Below, piece after piece: positions 42,519 through 55,110 of a stretch of DNA of 64,000 nucleotides. A program made the translations under genes and the position numbers. Every line of letters starts with the position of its first letter. The stretch's first letter is position 1. The notes beneath the pieces were generated by a model. It did no database searches. It was given only the letters and a program-made list of their open reading frames with translations, and was not told the DNA's origin. The stretch spans positions 62,001 through 126,000 of the forward strand of contig JAWDGP010008094.1 in the NCBI GenBank assembly GCA_033675545.1. The letters run 5' to 3'. The stretch is from Elysia crispata. Its lineage: Eukaryota; Mollusca; Gastropoda; Plakobranchidae.

Positions 42519-43808
42519 TTAGCTAGTAAAGACCTAGACTAAAAAACAGAGCTAAGCAGTGGTTACAGAGTCTGTTGTAGAAAGTTCCATCTCTCTGTCT
42601 GTTTCTCCCCGACCACTAGAGATCTAGACTAAGCTGTGTTTACAGAGTCTGTTGTAGAAAGTTCCATCTCTCTGTCTGTTTCTCCCCGACCACTAGAAAT
42701 CTAGACTAAGCTGTGGTTACAGAGTCTGTTGTAGAAAGTTCCATCTCTCTGTCTGTTTCTCCCCGACCACTAGAAATCTAGACTAAGCTGTGGTTACAGA
42801 GTCTGTTGTAGAAAGTTCCATCTCTCTGTCTGTTTCTCCCCGACCACTAGAGATCTAGACTAAGCTGTGGTTACAGAGTCTGTTGTAGAAAGTTCCATCT
42901 CTCTGTCTGTTTCTCCCCGACCACTAGAAATCTAGACTAAGCTGTGGTTACAGAGTCTGTTGTAGAAAGTTCCATCTCTCTGTCTGTTTCTCCCCGACCA
43001 CTAGAAATCTAGACTAAGCTGTGGTTACAGAGTCTGTTGTAGAAAGTTCCATCTCTCTGTCTGTTTCTACCCGACCACTAGAGATCTAGACTAAGCTGTG
43101 GTTACAGAGTCTGTTGTAGAAAGTTCCATCTCTCTGTCTGTTTCTCCCCGACCACTAGAAATCTAGACTAAGCTGTGGTTACAGAGTCTGTTGTAGAAAG
43201 TTCCATCTCTCTGTCTGTTTCTCCCCGACCACTAGAAATCTAGACTAAGCTGTGGTTACAGAGTCTGTTGTAGAAAGTTCCATCTCTCTGTCTGTTTCTC
43301 CCTGATCACTAGAGATCTAGATTAAGCAGTGGTTGCAGAGTCTGTTGTAGAATGTTTTACCTCTCTGTCTGTTTCTCTCTAACCACTAGAGATCTAGAGA
43401 AAGCAGTAGTTACAGAGTTTGTTGTAGAATGTTTTACTTGTCTCTGTTTCTCCATGATCACTAGAGATCTAAACTAAGCAGTGGTTATAGAGTCTGTTGT
43501 GTAATGTTTTACTTCTCTGTTTGTTTCTCCCTGATCACTAGAGATCTAGACTAAGCAGTTGTTACAGTGTCTGCTGTAGATTATTTTACCTCTGTCTGTT
43601 TCTCTCTGACCGCTATAGATCTAGAATAAGCTGTGGTTACAGTGTCTGTTGTAGATTGTTTTACCTCTGTCTGTTTCTCCCTGACCACTAGAGATCGAGA
43701 CTAAGCTTTGGTTACAGTGTCTGTTGTATAATGTTTTACCTCTGTCTGTTTCTCTCTGACCGCTTGAGAACTAGACTAAGCTGACCACTAGAGATCTAGA
43801 CTAAGCTT
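42519..43808. repeat. Minisatellite, 77-bp unit, ~16 copies
   Basis: The unit contains GACCACTAGAAATCTAGAC, AGCTGTGGTTACAGAGTC, TGTTGTAGAAAGTTCC and TCTCTGTCTGTTTCTCCCC. Copies between 42590 and 43310 are nearly identical. Those after 43310 are diverged and variable in length (TGTTTTACCTCT variants). Confidence 0.97.
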
Positions 43809-44477
43809 TGTTTCTGTGCTGTGGACAGCGTGGTGTCAGTCTCGGACAGTAGGTCGCTACGACCTGGGGGCAGCGATCGATAGATTTAATCAGGTTATGA
43901 AGTTCATCCCATGAATGGGAGCATGTCTCTGTCAGTCACACTGACTTTCTAGCGACAAGTGTAATGCGAAACCTGTGGGCGAGCAATTGACTCAGTCGAT
44001 AGCCGACGGGGCAGCAGCTTGCTCACCTTAGACCTATAGGAGGGGAGTGACCTAAGGAGAGGAGGAGAGGTGAGAAGAGATGATATTGAAAACACCACAG
44101 TAATCCATAAATTGCGAAAGATTATCCTAAACCTCGACCAGTGTAAGCGGACGGTAAAAGGTGGAGTGAAGAGCAGAAGATGTGTCGCAATCTTCCATAG
44201 TAATTAGGATAATGAAAGAAGAAGATGGAAAGAGAAGGAAAATACGGCTATCATGACACACGTCGCACTTCAGTCCCGCGGTCTCCTCCACCAGCATAGA
44301 TTGTCCAGCCCGTAACATATTGGCACGGAGAAGATGGAAACAAAGTTCACATCTCCAGGATTGTTAACCTCTAACGTCATGAGTCTCGAGACAGTCGTCT
44401 ATATTTTTTGTTAATACAAGCTGGTCAAATGTACAAATAAAAGTTACCAATTTTTGTAAAACCTTAAAAATTGTTCA
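43809..44477. other. Unique spacer
   Basis: No gene recognised. A purine-rich stretch lies at 44040-44080. Confidence 0.45.
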
Positions 44478-44845
44478 ACGGAGAGACAGGCAAGGCAAGG
44501 TTTGAAGGGCATTATACGGGATTGTCAGATGTTCTACAATTAAATACATGATACACCGTAGGAAAAACGGAGAGACAGACAAGGCAAGGTTTGAAGGGCA
44601 TTATACGGGATTGTCAGATGTTCTACAATTAAATACATGATACACCGTAGGAAAAACGGAGAGACAGGCAAGGCAAGGTTTGAAGGGCATTATACGGGAT
44701 TGTCAGATGTTCTACAATTAAATACATGATACACCGTAGGAAAAACGGAGAAACAGGCAAGAAGAGATTACAAGAGCATCACACGAGATTCTCAAATGTT
44801 ATACGATAAAGTACAGGATACAACTGTTAAAAAACGGAGACACCC
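44478..44845. repeat. Tandem repeat, 89-bp unit, ~4 copies
   Basis: Three nearly identical units contain GGAGAGACAGGCAAGGCAAG, GGGCATTATACGGGATTG and AATACATGATACACCGTAGG. A fourth is strongly diverged (44747-44845). Confidence 0.95.
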
Positions 44846-44869
44846 ACAGACCGTGATCTAAGATACTGG

Positions 44870-45245
44870 AAGGCCTGAACCAATGAGGTGTAATGAACAG
44901 GAGCAGAGCTGAGAGGAAAAGGCCGGAACCAATCAGGTATAATGAACAGGAGCAGAGCTGAGAGGAAAAGGTCTGAACTAATGAGGTATAATGAACAGGA
45001 GCAGAGTTGAGAGGAAAAGGACTGAACCAATGAGGTTTATTGAACAGGAGCAGAGTTGAGAGGAAAACGACTGAACCAATGAGGTTTATTGAACAGGAGC
45101 AGAGTTGAGAGAAAAACGACTGAACCAATGAGGTTTAATGAACAGGAGCGGAGTTGAGAGGAAAAGGACTGAACCAATGAGGTTTAATGAACAGGAGCAG
45201 AGTTGAGAGGAAAAGGACTGAACCAATGAGGTTTAATGAAAAGGG
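44870..45245. repeat. Minisatellite, 49-bp unit, ~8 copies
   Basis: The unit contains CTGAACCAATGAGGTTTAAT and GAACAGGAGCAGAGTTGAG with GGAAAAGGA. Confidence 0.97.
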
Positions 45246-45659
45246 GACAGCTGAGAGGAAGAGCTCGGATGGAAAGTCGCCTAGGCGAGGACAATAATCC
45301 GGGGAAAAAATGAAGGGTGGTATAGGGAAAAGGGGGAGGGGGAAGGTAAGGTTGTTGAAAAATGAGATTAGAAGTGAATTGTCTCCCTCACATACTTTGA
45401 AAACGCGTATGGATGAAGTGATGCAGTTAAACAGATAGATAGATGAGAAGAAAGAAAGGCGGACAAATATATAGATGTATAAGTAGACAGACAAATTGAT
45501 AGTTAGTTAGATAGATTGATAGATAGGTAGATAGATGGATAAAGATGTTCGATAGAAAAAACGATTAATAGAAACTTAGATAAAAAAAATAATACAGATG
45601 GGTGTATGCTAGAGGCGCAAAGAAAGAGAAATAAAATATAGAGGGATACAGAGGAGGAC
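45246..45659. other. Unique spacer with GATA-like tail
   Basis: Purine-rich with scattered AGATAGAT from about 45430. No gene recognised. Confidence 0.5.
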
Positions 45660-45803
45660 AGACGAAGGCAGAAAGTGAGTGAGAGAGATAGAAAGAAAGA
45701 CAAAGAGAGAGAGAGAAAGAGAGGAACAGAGAGAGAAAAGAAAGAAAGAGAATGAGAGAGAAGAGATAGCGAACGAGAGAATGATACCGAGAGAAAGGTC
45801 GAG

Positions 45804-45878
<75 letters not shown>

Positions 45879-46041
45879 GAGAGAGAGAGAGAGGGAGGGA
45901 GAGAGGGTGAGAGGGAGGGAGAGAGGGTGAGAGGGAGGTAGAGAGGGTGAGAGAGAGAGAGAGAGAAAGAAAGAGGAAGGGAAAGAGGGTGAGAGAGAGA
46001 GAGAAAGAAAGAGAGAGAAAGAGAGAGGGAGAAAGAGGGTT

Positions 46042-46072
<31 letters not shown>

Positions 46073-46110
46073 TAGAGAGAGAAATATATATATATAGACA
46101 CACAGACAAA
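45660..46110. repeat. GA-rich polypurine tract
   Basis: Pure GA at about 45810-45872, flanked by GAGGGA and GAAAGA variants and ending in a short TA run near 46085. The long Ser-Leu ORFs on the minus strand are artefacts. Confidence 0.96.
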
Positions 46111-46675
46111 CAAAGGCCTAAAGAGAGAGAAACAGACAGAGCGACAGAGAGCCGTACTTTTCCTGTGCTGTGATGCTAATCTCCCCCCCCCCCCCCCCTG
46201 ATGTAAGATGAGAACCTACAATATTATAGTCAGAGACGCAGAGACGAGTGAATCTCATCTTAAGTTCTCAGCAGACAGGAATTAATTCCTGTGACTGCCC
46301 CGCAGGCCGCCGGGGGTTATGATAGAAACAGGAGTAGAAGTCTCGGGAACTCAGATCTCTGTCACACACGGGCGGCGTGAAGAGAGCCCGCGCCGCGCCG
46401 CTGCTGGCTCATTGCTGGCTGGATGCTAGAGATCTATTAGATGTACATTCCTAACTGAAACCATAGTCGCTTACTCCAAGTAAAAACTTTCAAAAAAACA
46501 AACAAACAAACCAAAACTACTCAAACATCGTCTAACTCATACGAATAAAAACAAACAAACAAACAACAACAAAAACAGTAGCAATAAGAAATCATCACCC
46601 TGTGCCCGACCGCTAAACCTAAGGCTTGAACTATTAATTACCTTTGCCCATCAATTTCACCTTGTGCGTGTTTTG
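46111..46675. other. Unique spacer with C16 run and a GC-rich patch
   Basis: Sixteen C at 46183-46198. A short CG-dense patch at about 46365-46430 (GGGCGGCGTG, CCGCGCCGCGCC) stands out from AT-rich surroundings. AAC repeats near 46495-46580. No gene recognised. Confidence 0.5.
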
Positions 46676-48966
46676 ATATTGAGACAGGCGGGTTGTAGAT
46701 TAGAGATTGAGACAGGCGGGTTGTAGACTAGAGATTGAGACAGGCGGGTTGTAGATTAGAGATTGAGACAGGCGGATTGTAGATGAGAGATTGAGACAGG
46801 CGGGGTGTAGATTAGAGATTGAGACAGGCGGGTTGTAGACTAGAGATTGAGACAGGCGGGTTGTAGATTAGAGATTGAGACAGGCGGATTGTAGATGAGA
46901 GATTGAGACAGGCGGGGTGTAGATTAGAGATTAAGACAGGCGGGGTGTAGATTAGAGATTGAGACAGGCGGGGTGTAGATTAGAGATTGAGACAGGCGGG
47001 GTGTAGATTAGAGATTGAGACAGGCGGGTTGTAGATTAGAGATTGAGACAGGCGGATTGTAGATGAGAGATTGAGACAGGCGGGGTGTAGATTAGAGATT
47101 GAGACAGGCGGGGTGTAGATTAGAGATTGAGACAGGCGGGTTTTAGATTAGAGATTGAGACAGGCGGGTTGTAGATTAGAGATTGAGACAGGCGGGGTGT
47201 AGATTAGAGATTGAGACAGGCGGGGTGTAGATTAGAGATTGAGACAGGCGGGTTTTAGATTAGAGATTGAGACAGGCGGGGTGTAGATTAGAGATTGAGA
47301 CAGGCGGGGTGTAGATTAGAGATTGAGACAGGCGGGGTGTAGATTAGAGATTGAGACAGGCGGGATGTAGATGAGAGATTGAGACAGGCGGGTTGTAGAT
47401 GAGAGATTGAGACAGGCGGGGTGTAGATTAGAGATTGAGACAGGCGGGGTGTAGATGAGAGATGGAGACAGGCGGGTTGTAGATTAGAGATTGAGACAGG
47501 CGGGTTGTAGATTAGAGATTGAGACAGGCGGGTTGTAGATGAGAGATTGAGACAGGCGGGTTGTAGATTAGAGATTGAGACAGGCGGGGTGTAGATTAGA
47601 GATTGAGACAGGCGGGGTGTAGATTAGAGATTGAGACAGGCGGGGTGTAGATTAGAGATTGAGACAGGCGGGATGTAGATGAGAGATTGAGACAGGCGGG
47701 TTGTAGATGAGAGATTGAGACAGGCGGGGTGTAGATTAGAGATTGAGACAGGCGGGGTGTAGATGAGAGATGGAGACAGGCGGGTTGTAGATTAGAGATT
47801 GAGACAGGCGGGTTGTAGATTAGAGATTGAGACAGGCGGGTTGTAGATGAGAGATTGAGACAGGCGGGTTGTAGATGAGAGATTGAGACAGGCGGGGTGT
47901 AGATTAGAGATTGAGACAGGCGGGTTGTAGATGAGAGATGGAGACAGGCGGGTTGTAGATTAGAGATTGAGACAGGCGGGGTGTAGATTAGAGATTGAGA
48001 CAGGCGGGTTGTAGATGAGAGATGGAGACAGGCGGGGTGTAGATTAGAGATTGAGACAGGCGGGTTGTAGATGAGAGATGGAGACAGGCGGGTTGTAGAT
48101 TAGAGATTGAGACAGGCGGGTTGTAGATGAGAGATTGAGACAGGCGGGTTGTAGATGAGAGATTGAGACAGGCGGGTTGTAGATGAGAGATGGAGACAGG
48201 CGGGTTGTAGATTAGAGATTGAGACAGGCGGGTTGTAGATGAGAGATGGAGACAGGCGGGTTGTAGATTAGAGATTGAGACAGGCGGGTTGTAGATGAGA
48301 GATTGAGACAGGCGGGTTGTAGATGAGAGATGGAGACAGGCGGGTTGTAGATTAGAGATTGAGACAGGCGGGGTGTAGATTAGAGATTGAGACAGGCGGG
48401 TTGTAGATGAGAGATGGAGACAGGCGGGTTGTAGATTAGAGATTGAGACAGGCGGGTTGTAGATGAGAGATGGAGACAGGCGGGTTGTAGATTAGAGATT
48501 GAGACAGGCGGGTTGTAGATGAGAGATTTAGACAGGTGGGTTGTAGATTAGAGATTGAGACAGGCGGGTTGTAGATGAGAGGTTGAGACAGGCGGGTTGT
48601 AGATGAGAGATTGAGACAGGCGGGTTGTAGATGAGAGATTGAGACAGGCGGGGTGTAGATTAGAGATTGAGACAGGCGGGTTGTAGATGAGAGATTGAGA
48701 CAGGCGGGGTGTAGATTAGAGATTGAGACAGGCGGGTTGTAGATGAGAGATTGAGACAGGCGGGTTGTAGATGAGAGATGGAGACAGGCGGGTTGTAGAT
48801 GAGAGATTGAGACAGGCGGGGTGTAGATGAGAGATTGAGACAGGCGGGTGTAGATGAGAGATTGAGACAGGCGGGTTGTAGATTAGAGATTGAGACAGGC
48901 GGGTTGTAGATGAGAGATTGAGACAGGCGGGTTGTAGATGAGAGATGGAGACAGGCGGGTTGTATG
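46676..48966. repeat. 28-bp minisatellite, ~82 copies, with higher-order duplications
   Basis: The unit is GATTGAGACAGGCGGG followed by TTGTAGATTAGA, with few variable sites: TTGTAG/GTGTAG/ATGTAG/TTTTAG, ATTAGA/ATGAGA and ATTGAG/ATGGAG. Length is almost invariant at 28 bp. The rare CGGGATGTAG variant occurs at 47361 and 47669, exactly 308 bp (11 units) apart, inside matching variant strings. GGCGGATTGT occurs at 46771, 46883 and 47051, spaced by 4 and 6 units. Confidence 0.98.
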
Positions 48967-50089
48967 AAGTAATGTAACTTTTATGAATACCAAATAGCAC
49001 GGTATCTGATATTTTAATTCTGAACTTAAAAGTAAGGTTCTGAGGTTCTGTGTGACCGTAAAGAGATGTGGTGGTCTTTTCATTTGAGGGAGTTAAGCTG
49101 TACCAGGCCAGGGATTGTGGCTCACAGTAATTCTAGAATAGATTTAGATGTGGATCATAAGATTTAATTTATCTGCAATTTGCGCACGATGTGGCTGCGA
49201 GTTTTCAGGTACTGAATTAACCAGAACGGAAAAAGCCACAAAAGAAAAAACTTCTTTGCAGAATGACCAACAGTATACGCTTAAAAATACAACAGTGTTA
49301 AACGCGAAAACAAACTTGTTTCTGAACACTAACTTCATATTAAGGGCGGGAAACGACAACACACTGTAGATCCACTCAGTGCAGCAAAACGCGCCGTTTA
49401 TCTCTGTCTCTCTCCTCTCAACAACGCCGTAGCTCGACCAATCGACCACTAGTTGCTTAGGGATCACGTGAAATCTCTTACCCATGCGTACTGACCACAA
49501 AGCTAGGAGAAGATGGCCTCCCTCAGGGGATGCAGAATGTTGGGTAAACTCGAGTAATTGAGGTAGAAACTCAATCTGCCCCGCAAAAGGCATTCTCTTC
49601 CTGTTTTTAATTGCAGAGAGCCTCAACTAGATCTACCAGCTGGTGTAGTTATACACACTTCCCCGGCTCCTATTCTCGCACTCAGAGTTACTTTCGCACA
49701 ACCGATGCTCAAAGTTGTGAGACATCTTTTGCCATTCTACTCTATTCTGGCAGAGAGAAGAAACAGAATAGGAGAGAAAGAAAACTAAATGTATAGAATA
49801 AGAAAGGCAAAAAGAAAAAGAAAAAGAAAAAGAAAGAAAAACTAAAAAAAAAAGCTAAAAAAACTAAAAGAAACAAGAGAAAAGAAGACTCACTCGTTTT
49901 TTTTTTCTTTATGAACCTCAAAATAGATAATAAATTTGAATTGCTTTACGTCACCTTTAATGGGGTTGTTTTTGACATTGAAGTAAATTATTACTGCCAT
50001 GTTTTGAAGCGTCCACTTGGACCCAGCAGCTGGGGGAGGCGGTAGCTGTTTGCTGTGCTGTGATAATTCCTGTGCCTAGTCGAGCGGAC
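48967..50089. other. Unique DNA, possible first exon on plus strand
   Basis: At 49513 an ATG in strong context (GAGAAGATGGCC) starts MASLRGCRMLG and is soon followed by a donor-like GGTAAAC at about 49542. CCAAT (in CGACCAATCG) and CACGTG lie about 40-80 bp upstream. A 160-codon minus-strand ORF overlaps. Neither is supported enough to call a gene. Confidence 0.25.
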
Positions 50090-50985
50090 TGGAGTCACAA
50101 GGTGGAACACAGCAACATCTTCCAACTCTCTTCGGACACAGAGTCTCTCTCTCCTGCAGACATGGAGTCACGAGGTGGACCACAGCTACCTGGTCTCATC
50201 TTCCCAACTCTCCTCGGACACAGAGTCTCTCTCTCCTGCAGACATGGAGTCACGAGGTGGACCACAGCTACCTGGTCTCATCTTCCCAACTCTCCTCGGA
50301 CACAGAGTCCCTCTCTCCTGCAGACATGGAGTCACGAGGTGGACCACAGCTACCTGGTCTCATCTTCCCAACTCTCCTCGGACACAGAATCCCTCTCTCC
50401 TGCAGACATGGAGTCACGAGGTGGACCACAGCAACCTGGTGTCATCTTCCCAACTCTCCTCGGACACAGAGTTTCTCTCTCCTGCAGACATGGAGTCACG
50501 AGGTGTACCACAGCTACCTGGTATCATCTTCCCAACTCTCCCCGGACACAGAGTCCCTCTCTCCTGCAGACATGGAGTCACGAGGTGGACCACAGCTACC
50601 TGGTCTCATCTTCCCAACTCTCCTCGGACACAGAGTCCCTCTCTCCTGCAGACATGGAGTCACGAGGTGGACCACAGCTACCTGGTATCATCTTCCCAAC
50701 TCTCCTCGGACACAGAGTCCCTCTCTCCTGCAGACATGGAGTCACGAGGTGGACCACAGCTACCTGGTCTCATCTTCCCAACTCTCCTCGGACACAGAGT
50801 CCCTCTCTCCTGCAAACATTGAGTCACGAGGTGGACCACAGCTACCTGGTCTCATCTTCTCAACTCTCCTCGGACACAGAGTCGCTCTCTCCTGCAGACA
50901 TGGAGTCACGAGGTGGACCACAGCTACCTGGTCTCATCTTCCCAACTCTCCTCGGACACAGAGTCTCTCTCTCCTGCACAATGGA
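50090..50985. repeat. Minisatellite, 82-bp unit, ~11 copies
   Basis: The unit contains CAGACATGGAGTCACGAGG, GGACCACAGCTACCTGG and CTCTCCTCGGACACAGAG. Because 82 is not a multiple of three and no unit has a plus-strand stop, each forward frame cycles through all three phases and stays open. That explains three overlapping ORFs of 215-316 codons. Confidence 0.98.
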
Positions 50986-51660
50986 GCTAGCGCTGTGTTT
51001 ATATGTATGAACAACGTGCTCGGAGCTAGGAATCGTGCTTCGGGTGCTTGATCACCTGAATAAAAAATTAAACAACAACAACAACACAACACATCTTCAC
51101 GCCTTCTTATTTACAAATAATTCAAAACGTCAGGTTTTTGAACACCTTCAAAACCACTGCCGAATTTCACCAAAAAGGTACAGCTTTGCACAATTAAAAG
51201 ATAAAGTTAATGGAGAAAGGGGGGGTGGGGCATACTTCCAGCCCTCCTCTTCCCCACCCCCCGCCCTAGAGAGGCTGGCGTGCGCTCGTGGCTTCGCCAC
51301 TTGGATGATTCGACCCTAAAAAAATTCTGAGCACCCCTTCCCTTTCAGTACTCTTTGATCCACCACTGAACAACTCCAGATTTCACTCCCCAGACACTTT
51401 CCAGACACAAAGATTCCCTCCTTTAGACACGACCCCAGAGCTGTGTTAAGGACGATCTGACCAGGAGCTATGGACGCATCAAACGGCCGTATTCAGTCAT
51501 CATGACATCTGTCTCGGAGATACTCATTTGGACACAAAACAAGTGAAAGTATAGAGATACCTGCGATCGTGACTTGCGAATACTTAACTTATTTTTGTTT
51601 TAGTTCAGAACATTTTTTGACAGAAGTTTTGATAGTGTAAAATGAATGGGGACATATATA
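50986..51660. other. Unique DNA with a G/C-rich block
   Basis: A block at about 51215-51320 (GGGGGGGTGGGG, then CCCACCCCCCGCCC) differs sharply from its flanks and may be a fragment of a mobile element. No coding evidence. Confidence 0.4.
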
Positions 51661-51662
51661 CG

Positions 51663-51690
51663 AGGGCAGGCTGATAATTAAGTTCCGTTT
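51663..51690. repeat. Mariner terminal inverted repeat, left
   Basis: 28 bp, identical to the reverse complement of 53005-53032. Confidence 0.96.
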
Positions 51691-51775
51691 AATCATAACT
51701 TTTTAATTTTTCACAGCATATACATAAACAATACGTCAAACGAAAGCTTAATATCTCAGCTACATACTTAGCACT

Positions 51776-52840
51776 CTATTTTTCGATGTAGTCACCGTCG
51801 CGATCAACACACCGCCTCCAACGTTTCACTAGTTGGCTCACGCCGTCAGCGAAGAATTCAGACGGCTGTCCACGGCACCATCTGCGAACATCTGCGATAA
51901 CTTCCTCATCATTGTCATAGTAATGGCCCTTCAGGTACTTCTTGAGTTGGGGAAACAAATAATAGTCAGAGGGGGCAAGATCGGGGCTGTATGCAGGGTG
52001 AGGTAGGGTCGTAAGTTCCAGCTGCCTTATGGCGTCCTGAGTTTGGCGACTGGTGTGCGGGCGCGCATTGTCGTGTTGCAGGATTGAGTCCTTATCACGC
52101 CGAATACGTCTGAGTCGGAGTTTGAGAGCTCGGAGTGTTGAAATATATCGCTCAGAGTTCACAGTTTGCCCTTGCTCCAGAAATTCCATGTGGACCACTC
52201 CCTCCATGTCCCAGAAAACGGTGAACAAGACCTTTCTTGCAGAGGCAACAACCTTGAACTTCCTTGGACTTGGAGAAGTTTTGTGCCTATACTCCATCGA
52301 TTGGGCTTTACATTCTGGATCGTAGTGGTGGACCCAGGATTCGTCTCCAGTCACAATGCGTTGCAGAAATGCTTCTCCTTCTGCATTGTAACGCTCTAAG
52401 AGTTGAGTACACATGTCCTTTCTCTGCGCTTTCATCTCTACAGTGAGCTGTCTTGGGACCCAACGGGCAGAGACTTTTCGGTAACCCAGTACAGTTGTGG
52501 CGATATGGTGCACTCGTTCTTTCGAAATGCCCACTTCATCTGCAATTTCCTTTTGTTTGACCCTTCGATTAGCTCTAATCATGCAGTCAACTTTCTCTCG
52601 ATGAGCCGTGTCCGATGCGGAAAGGGGCCTACCCGAACGCTTTCGATCACGCAGAATTGTCTCTCTGGGGTCTTCCCCTTTAAAAATTCTCACCCATTTG
52701 CGAACTGCACAGTCTGAAATGCACATTTCACCATAAACTGTCTTCATTCTTGCATGAATGTTTGCAGCAGAACATCCCTCAGCTGCCAAAAACTCGATAA
52801 CAGAGCGCTGTTTGATGAGAAGGTCATTGGAAGTCGCCAT
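51776..52840 (-). CDS. Mariner transposase, DD34D, apparently intact
   Basis: This enzyme would bind the element's inverted repeats and catalyse cut-and-paste transposition into TA sites. The ATG at 52840-52838 opens 354 residues without stop or frameshift, a normal mariner length. Residues about 1-115 form the paired helix-turn-helix DNA-binding region, with basic RDRKRSGRP at 64-72 between the two parts. WVPRQL (127-132) stands for the WVPHEL linker motif. The catalytic Asp residues are D166 in TGDESW, D257 in HDNARPH and D292 in SPDLAPSDYYLF, with 34 residues between the last two. The 5' leader within the element is about 194 bp and the 3' part about 115 bp. In many animals such copies are annotated as SETMAR-like from this domain alone; no SET domain is present here. 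Confidence 0.96.
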   Translation of the reverse strand: MATSNDLLIKQRSVIEFLAAEGCSAANIHARMKTVYGEMCISDCAVRKWVRIFKGEDPRETILRDRKRSGRPLSASDTAHREKVDCMIRANRRVKQKEIADEVGISKERVHHIATTVLGYRKVSARWVPRQLTVEMKAQRKDMCTQLLERYNAEGEAFLQRIVTGDESWVHHYDPECKAQSMEYRHKTSPSPRKFKVVASARKVLFTVFWDMEGVVHMEFLEQGQTVNSERYISTLRALKLRLRRIRRDKDSILQHDNARPHTSRQTQDAIRQLELTTLPHPAYSPDLAPSDYYLFPQLKKYLKGHYYDNDEEVIADVRRWCRGQPSEFFADGVSQLVKRWRRCVDRDGDYIEK

Positions 52841-53004
52841 TGTCTCATAAACATGGCTACCACATCATGTGTTGCGCGTCACTGCATTATGAGCACGAAT
52901 GACGTCACACAAACTTGTTGTTATAGTTAAGTCTAGAAAAATGGTTCGGGAGTATATGTATGAAATTTTAGGTCGATGTGACGAAAATTGACCTAGTTAT
53001 TAGA

Positions 53005-53032
53005 AAACGGAACTTAATTATCAGCCTGCCCT
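53005..53032. repeat. Mariner terminal inverted repeat, right
   Basis: 28 bp, the exact inverted partner of 51663-51690; next to the transposase 5' end. Confidence 0.96.
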
Positions 53033-53039
53033 GATATAT

Positions 53040-54280
<1,241 letters not shown>

Positions 54281-55021
54281 ACATCGAGAAGGGAGGGAGA
54301 GAGAGAGACATAGATAGATAGATAGAGGGAGAAAGAGAGAGAGGGTAGGGAGAGAGGGATAGAAAGGGAGGGATACAGAGAGATAAAGAGAGAGAAAGAG
54401 AGAGGGATAGAAAGAGATAGAGAGATTGAGAGAAAGAGAGAGATAGAAAGATAGAGATAGAGAGATATAGAGAGAGATAGAAAGATAGAGATAGAGAGAT
54501 AGACAGATAGGAAGAAAGAGAGAGATAGATAGAGATAGAGAGAGGTAGAGATAGAGAGATATAGAGAGATAGAGACATAGGGAGAGATAGCAAGATAGAG
54601 ATAGAGAGAGATAGAGGAAGAGAGATAGACGGATGGAGATAGAGAGAGATAGAGGGATAAAGATTAAGAGAAATAGAGAAATAGAGATAGAGAGAGATAG
54701 AGAGAGAAAGAAAAGAGAGATAGATATAGAGAGATATAGAGAGATAGAAAGAGATAGAGAGAGATAGAGGTAGAGAGAGATAGAGATAGATAGAAAGAAA
54801 AAGCGAGAGATAGATAGGGAAGGGTAGAGAGAGATAGAGATAGAGGGAGAGATAGAGAGAGAAATAGAGGGAGAGAGAGACACGCAGCTAGAGACAGACA
54901 CATCGAGAGATATAGAGGGATTGAGAGAGACACTTAGGTAGACAAAGAGACAGAACGACACGCGTACATAAAGAGAGAGAAAAAGATTGCGATAGAGATG
55001 GATTGAGATGGAGAGACATAG

Positions 55022-55104
<83 letters not shown>

Positions 55105-55110
55105 GAGAGA
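54281..55110. repeat. ~830-bp GA/GATA polypurine tract
   Basis: Almost every position is a purine or part of GATAGA. A pure GA core lies at about 55027-55100. This is the longest strand-asymmetric purine block in the window. ORFs over it are artefacts. Confidence 0.97.

Larger units (their letters stand above)
51661..53034 (-). mobile_element. Complete mariner (Tc1/mariner) transposon
   Basis: The element is 1,374 bp and flanked by TA on both sides (51659-51660 and 53035-53036), the target site of this superfamily. The terminal inverted repeats start AGGGCAGGCTGATAATTAAG and are identical over 28 bp (51663-51690 and 53005-53032). Two outermost bases differ (CG versus TC). It carries one uninterrupted transposase. 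Matching termini and an open frame suggest recent insertion. The flanking AT-rich DNA makes exact TA assignment slightly uncertain. Confidence 0.95.

Noticed and set aside
50060-51051. Three overlapping ORFs of 215-316 codons as a secreted repeat protein
   Set aside because: Same 82-bp repeat in rotating frames; no unique N- or C-terminal domain.
51776-52840. SETMAR histone methyltransferase
   Set aside because: Only the mariner transposase is present; no SET domain, and the ORF lies within mariner terminal repeats.
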